Assembly (NCBI GenBank): GCA_023053545.1
Contig: JAKZAN010000004.1
Coordinates: 11,879,235-11,943,234 of the forward strand
DNA from: Lepidurus packardi
Lineage: Eukaryota; Arthropoda; Branchiopoda; Notostraca; Triopsidae
DNA length: 64,000 nucleotides
Reading direction: 5' to 3'
Part shown: piece after piece, positions 44,910 to 57,607 of the stretch
How positions within the stretch are numbered: position 1 is the stretch's first letter
Layout of the letters: every line of letters starts with the position of its first letter
Translations under genes and position numbers: made by a program
Notes under the pieces: model-generated
Seen by the model: the letters and a program-made list of their open reading frames with translations, nothing else
Database searches by the model: none
Told to the model about the DNA's origin: nothing

Positions 44910-47900
44910 AGAACTTACTTTGCATTTTCAACCCACAGTCGAACTCAAACCTGGCCTGCCTGACTTCCACTGGGATCCAAAATCACCTAAAACACGAACC
45001 CCCAAAAACAGAGAAGCTCCGTTGCTACCATTAAAGACCTAACGAACCATGCAGCAACGGAAACTTTTCTGCCACCCAGAAAGTTGGATTGCAGCAAATC
45101 TTTGAGCGATTTACCGCAACCAAACCTCCTAGCATACCTTATGCCCTCTGGGTCTCCAGTTCCATCACAAGAAAGGGCGAATCCGAATCAAAGGCGACGT
45201 GAAGAAACATCAACGGAATCGGCTACGGCGGCGCTCAAAGGCAAGGCAAGGGTTAAGAGAAGAGCTGATGATGACGATGATCTTCGGTATTGCAGCTGGA
45301 GGAATCGCCATTGATGCACGGATAATCTTCTTTAGGAATGCCTGCGCTACTAAATAGCGAGGAAAGAGCACGAGGGGCTCAAATGAGGAAGCCTAGAGCA
45401 AAGAGGAATGAGAAAAACATTAATACATAAAAAAATAATCCACTACGGAAAACTCTTTTTGGAGCGAAATTATCAAGGGAACAACTTACCCTTCAAAGAA
45501 CATTCACAATGATAGGACCAGCTCACACAATGTTGCGATACGGAATGTTAGCGCAACAGACCTCTATCTCAAGCTTACAATAGCCTTTGGATCAAGGGGA
45601 TGTTAATTTTCGAAAATGAGTTCATTTAATTTTAAAATGGTTTACCAGTTATGAACGCCATGGACGAAACTGGTGAATTTGACAACTGCAGCTTATAAGA
45701 ATCTAGAAGTGTCCTCTTGTGCTTAATTTTCGCTGAGATTTCTAGAACAAAAGAGACATTCATCAGTATTATGTAAGTAACACAAAGCACAGTACTAACT
45801 TGCGCGCGGAGTTCAAGTTTCAGACGATGGCGACGTTGCCCAAGTCGACTTATTTACATCTTCCTTTTCCCTTCGAGACATTGAACGAGTACGGGAATCT
45901 TGAAAACACCGCGGAATTGAAGAAAGTTTCCGTCTGAAGCACATAAGAGCCTAGGACCAAGCAAATATTAATTTGAAAAAAATCGAGTTCATTCCAATGA
46001 AAATACTTTACCTCCAGTAGTGAACACCAAGGGCGAAATTGGTGAATTAAATAACTGCAGCTCACAAGACTCTTCGCTTTCTTCTAATGGACGGAATTTT
46101 TAACGACATAATGGCACAATGTCATGGAGATGTTGTTAAGTAATAACGCAGGAGATCCCATAGATAGCCTATGTGAATAAAAGCAACAAAATTAGTATAC
46201 ACTTTTAAAAAAGAAAACAAATAAAACACTTCTGGCCAAGAATTGTTTCATTCTTCCAAACCCAAAAGCTTCGCGTGGCTAGCATTAGCGAAGCTTTCTC
46301 TGCACAAACTCAAGAAACTACCAAACTTTTTTTTTTAAAAAAAGTTTGAATTGCCCAACAAAGAAGAACGCAGACGAAAGCAGAGAGAAACACACGAAAT
46401 GTACTTCCCTTTTTGAAAAGACTCAAATGTATCCATTTTCGCCGGCTGGATACATAGCAAGTGTGGGAAAGCCAGAGTTTTGCCCTAAGTCGACCAGGTG
46501 CAGGTTCTGCTCCCCTTTTGCTTAGCTTTCCTACGTCCAATAACCTCCCGAGACTTCGCCCTCCCTTTTCTCGCGTTCTCGTCAACGTCCTAGGAAAAAA
46601 GAAAAAGAATAAAAACTCTAAAATAAAAATAAAAATGGTAAAACTGAGCTATATGAAACACTTTCAAAGCAATCCATCTTCTATGGCCATGTTAACCAAC
46701 ATGTTCAAACATAAAATGGACTCTTCGATTAGGGAAAGAAACCAGAAAGCCACTTTGGAAAAAATCTAAACGAGTTCTTACCTCGACTGAGCGAACACGT
46801 GGATCCCCCCAAAAACAGCAACAATCTTGAAAACACGGCAAAATCCCAGCCGGAGCACTAAGGGACCCAAAGGGAGTGAAAGCCTGTAAACGAGATGGAA
46901 GTTCGTTACTAACAATGTTACCAATATTTCAATTCAATAGAAAAGAATGTACTTAGCCAGAAATGTCCACTAACGAAACTTTTTCCCCCTCCCTGGCGGC
47001 GTCTTCGCGTTCTTCAGTCTTCCACCAGCCGTTTGACCCCTGACCCCAGAAAAGTTTTCGCTGTTTTTGCCATTTAAGACCTATTGTGTGGCACAGCGAA
47101 GACTTTTCTGTCCCCCCAGGAAGTTAAAATGTTGCAGCTAAAGACCTAACCGGCCACAACACTTTTCAACTCCTGGCATACCTTTTCTTCTGGTTCTCCT
47201 GGCAGCTCCCACAGAAGATGAAATAATGGCTGTCTCCACGCATCCTCAGCTGAGCAGACAAAAAAGTTGTGGTTCTTTTTCTTCTTCTCCAAAAGGATGG
47301 CAAAAGGCAGGGGGATAAAGTTGGCTGAGCGAGCGGGAGGAGGGAAAGGACCACACACTTAACACTTTGTAACGATAGAACTGTTTGTGAAATTTGTCAC
47401 CACCTAATAAATAGAAAAGGGGCAACTCTTAGTAATACTGTTCATCGTTAAACACAACTGAACACGCGTTTACGCTTTGACAAGTTGAATTTGAGTCTCG
47501 AAAAAAGTACGTCATCCCACCCGACTAGAAAACTCAAGATGGCGGAACAGGGCGGGGACAAAAACGTTCGCTAGAGCTTTGGCCGGGACCGACCATGGCG
47601 GCTATGCGGGAATTTTAATATTACGTTTTTTAGCCGGAAAATTGCTAAATTTGTTTGCATTGATATTTTTTAAATCCAAAAACGGGATTACCCTCCAGGG
47701 GTGTATCTTTGTTGGTAGTCATGAGGATTGAGGAATTAAGATAATCTGGAAATTGCTCAAATCGGATTTTGAACATTTTCGTGAAAAAATAGGACAAAAA
47801 AAATCTTCGCCTAACTAGAGGAAACGTTGTTAATTGAATTAATGGCAATATGTATATAGTAGCCAATGGGAGCGAATAAACTTGAAAACGTTCGAAAAAT

Positions 47901-48192
47901 TGTTCGAAATCTACTGACGCTTACCCCTGGGAATAATGTCGAACATTATCAAAATTGTTACTTTTAATTAACAAAATGTGATAATATGCAAGCTGATTGC
48001 ATAGTACTTAGGTCTGTTTGCCTTTCAGTTTGATAAAAGTCGGATGGGAGTCGAAAAATTTGAATAAAACGGGAGCAAATTACCTGACGTGGAGTCGGCT
48101 TGGCGTCTGTTCACAAAATGGCTGACGGGATTAATTCCGTCCGCTACGCAAAGTGACGGCTAGTGCGTACAGAGGGAAGTGGCGTCTGTTCA
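44910..48192 (-). repeat. Right inverted arm (~3.3 kb)
   Basis: Inverted partner of 34313-37500. It is slightly longer because of a ~150-base segment at about 46225-46375 that has no counterpart in the left arm. Its outer end is ggcgtctgttcac at 48180-48192, after which homology to the left arm stops. Confidence 0.85.
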
Positions 48193-48400
48193 CTTTTAGC
48201 TTTATTTTGGCTGAGTACTAGACGAAAAGTGAGAAAAAATATCAGCATCATGTAACTAATACGATATAAACAAACCCATTCCTACTTCAATTGGTGGTTG
48301 GTTCCATTTAGGAGGTACGTTTTGAATTTGTTCTCTTCTTTCACATCTGACTTGCCTATTTGTCACCCATCTCATTTTCCTTTTTTTTTCCTCTCCATAG

Positions 48401-48607
48401 TCCGGGATTGGGCCGCTCTTTTGCCCTTTGCTGCAGTATTAGCTGGCGCGTCGTATTATACTTACGAGAAAGTACAACAGACGCTCAAAGTATATACATA
48501 ACTATGTGTAAAACTGAATGGAATTAATTTGTTACCTTATAATTTTTCATCAGGGAACGCCATGCAATCCTAATATTAAGAAAGATGTGCCTAAAGTCGT
48601 CGACTAA
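48401..48607 (+). CDS. C-terminal exons of a small single-pass membrane protein
   Basis: Two exons join in frame: 48401-48489 after the acceptor ctctccatag, and 48554-48607 ending in TAA. They encode about 47 residues: a charged RDW, a hydrophobic helix (ALLPFAAVLAGASYY), then TYEKVQQTLKGTPCNPNIKK and a Lys/Val tail. Size and layout resemble small accessory subunits of mitochondrial complex I (NDUFA3-like), but I am not sure of this. The start codon was not found: an open exon at about 48254-48308 ending at a ggag|gtacgt donor fits the phase but has no ATG. The 5' end may lie further upstream, possibly beyond the palindrome. A SINE fragment begins a few bases after the stop. Confidence 0.5.
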
Positions 48608-48611
48608 GCTA

Positions 48612-48805
48612 AGCTGAGAACAGGGAAAGGGGCGAGGCTTTCAATTTTTGACGATTTTTCAAGGGGACCCCCTTGATCGTGCAGGGATCCTTATGAAAAA
48701 AAGCCCAGAAAACGCTTTCCCAGCTCGAAAAGGAGTCACGCCCACTTTTTGTTCCAATCCACCAATAGGACTCGTGCTTTTTGTGGAGGCCACACCCCTT
48801 TTCGC
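48612..48805 (+). repeat. Dispersed repeat, copy 2 (5'-truncated SINE body)
   Basis: Near-identical copy of 44168-44365 without the tRNA-like head, directly after the stop codon of the small membrane-protein gene. It ends in a diverging tail around 48805-48850. Confidence 0.85.
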
Positions 48806-49000
48806 GGATTTGCAGAAAAATGACACAAAAATGTCAAAATTTTCGCCGTTTTCGCATCTGTAGAAAAGCACTATATTTCTTACACTTAGAATGATAGGTG
48901 AATCATAATAATATTCAACGGCTTTCGTTTATTTCTGAGGAATAATTGCTGTCTTTTCTCACATAGTAAGTAACACTGCAGCAACTTTAATGTAATAAGG
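48806..49000. other. Converging 3' region
   Basis: Short AT-rich gap between the + small membrane-protein gene and the - phosphodiesterase gene. Nothing else seen. Confidence 0.5.
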
Positions 49001-52000
49001 CTAGGTTATAACGCACATCTTACTCCGACTATGCTTCCCATGTAAAGCATCTAAAGCTGGATGTTGGGGATTCAAGCTCAGCGAGCGAAGCTTCCGAGAT
49101 CCCGCGCCAAAAAAGCGCGTCACTCCAACTCGATCTTCATGAGGCGATGCGGGAGCGGAATGCCGTTGCCTCAAAGCCGCTTTGGACACATTTAAGTGCT
49201 TAGCGGTTGTTCTCCGAGTTCCTTGCTTCTCTCTAACATGCTTAACTTTATAATTACGAATACACTGAAGCTAGTTGCACCCTATAATTACCTTCTGGTA
49301 AGACTTGTACTCCATCACAACTAACGGCAACTTCTCCAACTCTTTTGCATCTGTAATAAAAACAAACTAGATCACTAAGCATTGATCTTTACAAAATCAT
49401 CAAAAATCACTTAGTACACACTAATAAAATAAGAATCAAATGAATCATATTTGAAATATAGCACTAATTTTAGAAATGAAGAATTACCAATATTTGAAAT
49501 AAACTACGCTCAAAATTAAACTAAAATCCAAAGGATTCGTTTACCCGTTATGGACTCTAACGGTCTTTCAATAAAACTATGGTCAATCCACGTAAGTCCC
49601 ATGTCTACCAATGAAGCCAGCTCTTCCCAACGTCGTCGATTCTCTAAACAGGAATCGTACATGGGTTTTACCCAAGGAAAGGATTCCGAAAGAGCTTTGT
49701 AGAGCGGCAGACAAATACTGTCTATAAATCCCACTTGCATCTTGGGTAAATAATCCTGTTTGTCTCGATCCATCATCATCTAGGACTCATATTTCAATAG
49801 AACAAAAAGCAAAAAAAAAAAAAAAGTTTAAAGTTACAATGGGCTGCTGATTCAGCCAAAGTTTTTCCATATCGCCTTGTTCAAAAAACTCTTCCGCGAC
49901 CATTTTGGCAACTTTGTGTTGGATTGGCCACGGTTTGGCGATAGCCGAGACATCGCACGAAGTCATCATCATTCCGCAAAGCACTAAAAAGAAAATTGCA
50001 TAAAAAGCAATTGGTTTGACATTTTTTTTTTATAATTTTTTATTACATTCTTTGTGCTCGCCATCTTGCCAATCCCATTCCCCATTCTCCACCATCTCGA
50101 TAAACTTGCTTTTCTTGCGAAAGTAGATGGCTAGATCAGTAGACAATATGAAATGTTCGATGTGACTCATGATCTTTTTATACTGCTCCGGCGACAAGGA
50201 CTAGAATACGTCAGCCAAAACCCAAGAAGTCAAACAGGATATTCCCCCCAAAAAGAAAAAAAATACAATAAGAAAAAGAAGGGAAAATGGCCTTTTTGGG
50301 GCTAAAAAGCAATAACTTCACATGCTTTTTTGGTATTTTTTTATTTATTTTTTTTATTTACTTGGAAGATGTTATTGGCATCGTCCGAGAGAATCCGAAC
50401 GCATTGATCCAAGTGATGGTGCTCCAAGGTGGATGTCGAGTACAAAACTGCCAACGGAGACATGACTTTAGATTGAAAGGCATTGTTAGTACCACGATGG
50501 TCCAAATCGTGCGACAAACAAGCAACCAACAAACCCAGTACCTATACAAATAATAGAAAAGAAGTTAGAAGGAAAGTAAAACATTGGCGACATTGGCGTA
50601 AACAAAAGCTCAAGCACAATTGAGACATAAATTACTTCCAAGTCGGACATAAATTGCTGCATTTTTCCTGTACGCAGTAAAGAGTACATGGTTTGTGCCA
50701 CGTTGAGTGCATGGCGCCAATTATGGTACTTGACAGGTCGATAATTCTTCTTTACGCTCAACACCCATCGACACAACACCTTAAAAGAAACAGAACCATT
50801 ATTAGCCATACATTTAGAACATCGAATTCATCCTTTCAAATGTAAACAAAATTTGAAGTCGATTTTTTTTATGTTTATGAAATTTTTAATTAAAAGTTTC
50901 ATAAGTTTTCGAATGTTTATGACAAGGTGACGTGAGGATCGCAAGATGGCGTTACTCTAGCCTTAGCTTGGGTTTCGAGTACCAAGGCAACAATAAATAT
51001 AACCATAAGGGAATGGCACAATAATGAATATATCTGAAAATCTACCGGTCTGGTAGGTTTTTCTACCCCGGGACTGTTTACACAAAAGCGGCTTGTTTTT
51101 TTTTATGTCCCTCGGTGGATTTTATTTTGGGCGGACTTTTGAGTTTAAGTACCGAGAAATGGGAAATAGATGTAAAAAAACGTACCTCATAAGGAATGCG
51201 AAAGAGACTCAATAAATCGCATTCCAGGAACATCCGTACTGCAGATTTACAAGTATCGTCTTCCGTTAGTAGAAAGTCGTTGAAATCGTACCTTCAAAGC
51301 CGAAAACAAATCCGGGTTTATAATACAAACTTCGGTAGTACAAAGTATTGACACTTTGTAGACAAGAAAGTAGTACTTGGAAAGCTGATAATACTCTTCG
51401 GAAGGAATCTCATCCAGTGACAGCCTCTCGACTTCCTCTTCAGCTGCTCTTCCATGGAATGATAAGCACTCGAGTGCGACTTTCTGTTTTGCCATAAGTT
51501 TACAAACTTCTTCGTAAGTCTGTGTATTGTTGATACCCAAACCGAAGAACATTGCAAAGCCTTTGACAATATCTTGATCTTCTTGGTTAAACGGTTTCCC
51601 ATTCAACTAGAAAGTGAATTTACATAAATTAGACTAATTATAGCCAGATCTTTGGCTAAATATGTACTTGATCACAAAGACCTAAGACGCCCACCACTTT
51701 ATATTGCCCATTCCAAACAGGCAGCGCTAAAACATGTTGAATAGTATCGCCATCGGCATTCCCGGTATTGCCTTTTAGCTTCTTCGCTTCTTCCCAACTC
51801 TTCAAAGATGTGGTCCGGACCACCTAATTGACATATAAGAGGCAGACGCTGCTCTATTTAATGGCCTTTTTGGACTAAAGACATAAACAAAGGAAAGCAA
51901 CTTTACTTCTTGGTTCTCTGCGACGTGCACAGCCAAATCATGCAATGCAAACTCGTTAATTGCATTACCGTTGAGTGTTTGGACTTCTGATTCGCCGTTC

Positions 52001-53456
52001 TTCATCACAAATACCTTCTGAAAGATGGATGACCCCTTAAAAAGCAAAAAAACAACAACACATATTGAATGTTTTCAAGGATACGCCAAGGATGTGGAAC
52101 TAAAGTCTTATTATAATAAAAAAAAAACTCACTAAACTGAAAAAGTCATGTCCTTCCGATTGCTGAATTACGAACAACGCCGTGGTACCACAGGGAATGA
52201 AACCATGGCACTGGATTATGATTCGATTGACTAAGACAGCCAATGTTGACTGCTCCTCAAAAATAGATTTGGCTAAATTCAACAAAACCTACCAAAACAA
52301 ATTAGCTCTTTCACTTCCACAAGAAATCAACAAAGCGGGTAGCGATTTGCTACAATAAATGACTAAAAATTGAATTCAAAGAGAAACCGCGTTTTATACA
52401 GTAAAATGTGTACTTGATTGCGTTCATACTCTTGACGGGCTACTCTATAGAGTTGGGCGTTCTGAATACCAATGCCAGCGAAGGTTAAGTACCTCTGGAA
52501 TACCTAAACAGCAGATTTGACCCCAAAATTGGTAAAGATGGCTCGTTTTGGTACTTCCTGATCCCCGAGCGAGAACTCATGCTTCCCAATCTTGTTAACA
52601 ATCTCTGCGACTCCTAAGACGGTCCCTTGTTGGTTACAAATGGGTAAACAAAGCAACGAGCTTGTGTGGTATCCTGTATGGCGATCCGAAAGGGAATTGA
52701 AGCGAGTATCCTAATCAAGTAGAAATGATTTCCATCCACTTAACGGCAAGAGGCAAAAATAGAGAAGACATGTATCCTTCGAGGTGTATAAATACTTGAT
52801 AAGCATCACGTATTCGGACGGGTTGTTTGGTTAACGCTACATGACCAGCAATCCCTACACCAAACGGAATTGGCATGGCTTCTTGGGCTGCTTTGCGAGC
52901 CAAGTTGAGATCTTTCAACACGAAAATAAGAGCAAATGTAAACTCGGAAAGCTCAAGTGCTCGCGCTAATGAACCTGAAACATTCCTAGCTAGTTCCAAG
53001 CTAAAAAAATAACAAAAACAAACTAACTTCCTCCCTTTTAAGACTCGTAATACATAATCTTTATTGCCTCAATACTCGTAGTCAATACTTAAGCCCCCCC
53101 TCTATCAACCTCCAAAACTATTAACCTCCAAAACTTCTAAAATTGCAAACCAAATGTTAAGAAGCACTGCAATGCTGGAAACAGTAACAAAATGACGTAT
53201 TTTTTTTTATTGTAAACAGTACTCGAGTAAATGCACCCTGTATTGACTTACCGACTTCCGGGGTCACATCGAATAACTTGGGTACTAGACATTGCTGTTC
53301 TCCGCAAGTTTCGGCCAGAAATAGCGAGGCACGATCTGCACAAGTGAGTCGACTCACATTGACCAGTATTTTATGACAAAGCGTATCCAGTTCTAATTCG
53401 GTGGAAATATCCCGCACGAGTTCCATAAAAAGCGCCTCATACTGGCGCTCCATCAT
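49001..53456 (-). CDS. Pde6: cGMP phosphodiesterase of the PDE5/6 type, CaaX-ended
   Basis: The enzyme hydrolyses cyclic nucleotides, probably cGMP. Sixteen - strand exons join in frame: 53456-53252, 52911-52796, 52710-52555, 52503-52414, 52288-52133, 52035-51907, 51823-51668, 51606-51377, 51291-51186, 50779-50636, 50541-50362, 50200-50047, 49983-49838, 49779-49545, 49350-49292 and 49228-49001, giving 829 residues. Two GAF domains are visible (ADRASLFL then [30 protein letters not shown] then [17 protein letters not shown]), followed by FGLGINNTQ. The HD-type catalytic domain has HNWRH (467-471), [10 protein letters not shown] (507 on), LEHHH and [15 protein letters not shown], so the metal ligands are present. 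The tail ends in CVIT, a CaaX prenylation box, as known for PDE6 and Drosophila Pde6. The N-terminus is short, so an upstream exon may be missing. PDE11 is the main alternative, but it lacks CaaX. Confidence 0.9.
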
Positions 53457-54026
53457 CAAGTTTCACGCTTTAACTCACCCCCGCGCCCAAACGTACAACA
53501 GAACCAGCGATCCCACGGACCAAGTCACGACTGGAGCCTGTAAAGGGCTTGCTTCTTGCCTTTTAAGGCCTAGAGAAAAGCGTCGATGCTCCCAGCTTTT
53601 TCTAATCTTGTACAATGTACGAGAGAGCAGGCCAGAAACAAGCCAATCAATACTCTGGCTTTCCCTGTCTCTTCCCATATACTGGTCGAGGGCAAAGTGT
53701 GTACCCAAACGAACTCTCTGCGACCAGCAAAACCCAAACATAATCCGGAATTTACCCAGTTTTGTTTTGTCCGCCTCTCTTTGTGTGGCCCCACAGAAGG
53801 CTCTAAAACTCTTCTTAAGTGAAGATGGAAAGGGTTGTCATGGACACCACTTCCTCTACCCTAACACAACACTTTTAACACGCATACCGTTGCAAATTGC
53901 TCCTAACTTGGACTAAATCTGTTCCGATTTCGCGTGTCTGTGTCCCCAACTCTGCTGTCCTACATCAACCCAAATCTTATCAGCCTTTTAGTATACGTGA
54001 TTACAAGTAATACCCACAATATCTCT
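53457..54026. other. Pde6 5' region and PIGO 3' region
   Basis: About 570 bases without a supported gene. Overlapping open frames on both strands here have no domain and look like chance. It should hold the Pde6 promoter. Confidence 0.4.
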
Positions 54027-57000
54027 TCACTTCAGCGTCTCTTTCGCATGTACTACGCCAGTTCTTGGCGACAGCAAAGTACACAATGTGACTCCCCAAC
54101 CCGCAGTTATTAATAACACAGTTATTAGGAACGCTACGCCTTCATAGATCCAACGCGGGGCGAAAATTTTCCATAGCATCAAGTGACGCCTGAGGAAAAC
54201 GGCCGCTAAACTAGCACACGTCAACTGTAAGAAATTTGGACAAATAAATACAAAATTCAATCAATAATGAATTGAGTAGTATTAAAATTACCCGTATACC
54301 GTGGCACAAAAGGTAGTGTAAAACCGCCCGGCAAACAGCCTGTATAGTTTCTTTGTGTGAAAGATGGTTTTTCCTTGCTTGCCAGAGAAAGGATAGGGGA
54401 AGAGCCAGGGCACAAAAGATGTACGCAAAGAAAGCGCTAAATAGAACCATAACAACCGGGAACAGGGAATTTGAATCGTTGCCATGGCGACGCCCAACGA
54501 ACGCGACCTCCCACGGAATGGACGCGAAATTGGTGTGATGGCCAGTGGAAAAGAAGCCATGGACTGCCAAAAGCGTTAGGAAAGCACTCGGCAAGTTTAC
54601 ATTCAATTTCATTGTTGGGCTCGGCGAATAAACGCTCAGAACCAGCGCTCCAACAAGGGGGAGGGCGAGTATGGGCCAAATAAGGCCATCTCCTGCCAAA
54701 AGGAGTGCCATTAAGGTCGCCAAGGCCAGCAAATCAACACCACGTGACCAATGGGCGGTGAATATGCCTCTGACGCAACAATGAATGACCCCGAGGGCCC
54801 AAAGCGCGTAAAAGAGCTGCGGGACCCAAACGAGGTTCATTGTTGATCGTTGTTGACTATTGGGCAGGAAGAATTCGAGCGTCCAGTGCAGCATGGCGAG
54901 GCTAATCAACGCGGCCAAGTACTTCCAGGTCGTTGTCAGTCGGCGTAGACAGGCGATGACAATAAGACAGAGTGCGCATGCCCCGGCATAACGGACCCAG
55001 ATCAACTCGCTGGCATGTAACGCGGACAAGGTGCGATGGGCATTGTGGAGCAGACACTTGGGTAACTGCTCTTCCCGGCAGCGAAAGTACGGGAGAGAAA
55101 TGCGTGCGACAAGACTAGCGAGGGTAATACGAGTCATAACAGAGGCGCTTCGACTCGCCCGAGGCGTTAGCGCGACCCAAAACCAGAGCAGACTCTGCAG
55201 GAGATAATGAGCGACGTAAGGCTCCTGTACCACTAAACTGTTGGAGAAAAAAGTAGCCGAACTGGCGACTAACAAGCAAGAAATGACGGTCGTTAACGGG
55301 CGCTCGAGCGGCCACGCTCGACTAAAGGGAACAAGGGTTGGAATATCCGAACGAAGAACCTGAATCGTTCGGAGGAAGAACGCTAAGCCTAACAGGGTTA
55401 AAAGTAATTGAATTCCCCAGTTAACTGGCCACAGATTGGTAGCTGACAACCCTAAAAGAGTCCAAGATATCAGCACAACGATCAGAAAGTAAATCGTAGG
55501 CGTTCTCAGGGGAGAAAGCCAGGAAGAGTAAGTAATAGCAAGGGCATTGCAGACGACAGCCAGGAACAAGTGAGCTAGACCTAACGCAATGAAGAAGAGG
55601 TCGAAATGAACCCAAACTTGGGTACACATGTCTTTGGCTTGATGGAGGAAGTCCTTCATAAGAGTTATGAGCGTATGGGATGATTCTGGCGTCGGATCCC
55701 GGGTCCAACGGTCGGAAATGGATTGGTACAAATGAAAGACGGATTCATACTGCCGGAAATCAAAGGGCTGGGCTTGCTGGGCATAAGCTTCCAAGTATCG
55801 CCAGACCTATTCAAGTGGGAAGACAGGAAAGTGTATTAACAGCTGCTGAAGGTTGAAGAAAACCAGGGAAAAGAGAGAAATTACCTGCTGGACAGTGATG
55901 TAAAGCGCAGTGGCTTGATGAAAGCCGGGTTCTGGCGAGCGAAGAAGCTGGAGAATAGGTTGGCCCAGATTGGAGTAAGGAATGGGAATGCCGAGCAAGA
56001 GGGCCAGGGTGGGAACCAAATCAATCTGCGAGACGGATGATCGTGTCGGAAGCAATGCACTGGAAAAGGGGACAGGACTGTAGACAAACAGAGCTGCGGA
56101 TATCTCATCAAGACTATCGCCACCATGATCACCTAAGAAACGAGATTCTGACTTCATTATCACTTATTTTCGTTAGGCATTAATGAGTCGAAAGTAACTT
56201 CATTAGGAAAAAATGAGCTTAAACAAGACTAAATTAATCAGAATTAATTCATTATAATACGTATATAAAATTAATTATATTATAATTGAAAGTAATTGAA
56301 AGTGATTGAAAATAATTGAAAGTGATTGAAAGTGATTGAAAGTAACTGAACATTGAAAGTAATTGAAAATGAATTGAAAAGTAAATGTAAGTAAATTGAA
56401 ATGTAAAATACTTCCTACTTAATGTAATAAATAAATAATAAATAAAATAAAAATAAAAATACTTAATAAATAATAAGGAAAGTAAGTGAATTAAAACGAA
56501 GAAAGCCATTTGGCAAGTTTTAACTTAATTAAACATCCCATTAACATAAAGTAGCCAATTAAGAGAATTAATTAAAGAAGAATCGTTTCAAACTAACCAG
56601 TTTCGGTCATCCCATGGTCTCCCATTACTAATAACAGGGTGTCATTGTCCATATTTTCTATCATGAATCTAGCCAAACATTCAAATGCGTTAAAACTCAA
56701 AGTTTAGGTGCAAATGAGCGCTTGGGATTACATTACTTGATGAGGTTATCCATTTCTAGGAGCTTTCGACGCATTTCAGGGTGGTTTGGACCGTAACGAT
56801 GTCCGCAATGATCCACTCCCAAACAATGTGCGATTAAAACATTCCAATCTTTGGCAAACAACTCGTGTTGTAGATTGTTTCTCACTCCATAGTCTACAGT
56901 ATCCAAATCCCATACATCAAATGAAGAATAGGGATAAGATCGCTTGAATCTATGAGAGATTTGTCAATTAAATGGTGTCTAAAATAGGATGGAAATAGTA

Positions 57001-57607
57001 AAATAAAATGAGAAGAGATCGTACTGATTAGGGAATAAGGAGAGCCAGGTATCGTCGCCCATAAAGATAACTGACTTATTATGACGAGCCATCTGACTAA
57101 TCCAATTATCTTCGGCTAATGATTCACCTCCGAAATTGGAACTGGCGTCAATGAAGGTTGGGAGGCTGCCAGTGGCAAGGGCTTTCAATCTTTGAAGGGT
57201 GGTTGTAGGAGGATCAGCTAGAAACTGGTTTAAAATAAGACAAAATATCAATTTACTTCAAAATAAATTACATTGAAAATGAAAGAATATGAGATTACCT
57301 TGAAGAGATGAGCTTGAGAAGACGGAGCACTTAAGAGAGCATTAACGAAGAGCATATTGTTCGCATAATATGGCAGTTGATCCGAATCTATGGGCTTTTT
57401 AACTAAAAAATCATGACGCAAGGCATCAACAACAAGTATAATGATTTTCTCATAAATGGGAGGGAAAACGCAAGGATTAATTCCGGAACAGTTGGAAATA
57501 CTGTGCACTTCATGTTTAGTCAATAAAAATCCTTTGTAAAAGTAGAATAATCCGGCGAAATACAGGTAAACGAGCCATAAAAACGAACACCACGTTTTCC
57601 CAATCAT
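54027..57607 (-). CDS. PIGO: GPI ethanolamine phosphate transferase 3 (PIG-O)
   Basis: PIG-O adds ethanolamine phosphate to the third mannose of the GPI anchor precursor in the ER membrane. Seven - strand exons join in frame: 57607-57299, 57224-57025, 56949-56737, 56668-56598, 56132-55885, 55806-54292 and 54224-54027, giving 917 residues. An N-terminal membrane segment lies at about residues 8-27. The alkaline-phosphatase-like domain has [12 protein letters not shown] (first metal site), [29 protein letters not shown] and [14 protein letters not shown], so all expected metal-binding Asp and His motifs are present. The C-terminal half, mostly in one 1.5-kb exon, is a string of hydrophobic segments, as in the family. 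Intron 4 contains a ttgaaagtga-type microrepeat at about 56285-56390. Identity is firm. Confidence 0.93.

Larger units (their letters stand above)
34313..48192. mobile_element. ~13.9-kb palindromic element or inverted duplication
   Basis: Two inverted arms, about 34313-37500 and 44910-48192, enclose a ~7.4-kb centre with an 80-bp satellite, duplicated exon-like modules, a poly(A) signal and a tRNA-derived SINE. Each outer end carries the word gtgaacagacgcc (as ggcgtctgttcac on the right). It is repeated once more inside each arm, about 80 bases in, so the arm ends are built of subrepeats; the left end has one extra subrepeat. Long arms with terminal subrepeats resemble Foldback/Galileo-type DNA transposons. 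No transposase frame and no clear target-site duplication were found. An alternative is a non-transposon inverted duplication of a repetitive locus. The palindromic structure is certain; the transposon reading is not. Confidence 0.5.

Noticed and set aside
34313-48192. Polinton/Maverick or other large virus-like element
   Set aside because: No polymerase, integrase, capsid or ATPase motif was seen in the centre or arms.
53401-53916. 171-codon + frame overlapping Pde6 exon 1
   Set aside because: It is antisense to a real exon and has low-complexity composition without a domain.
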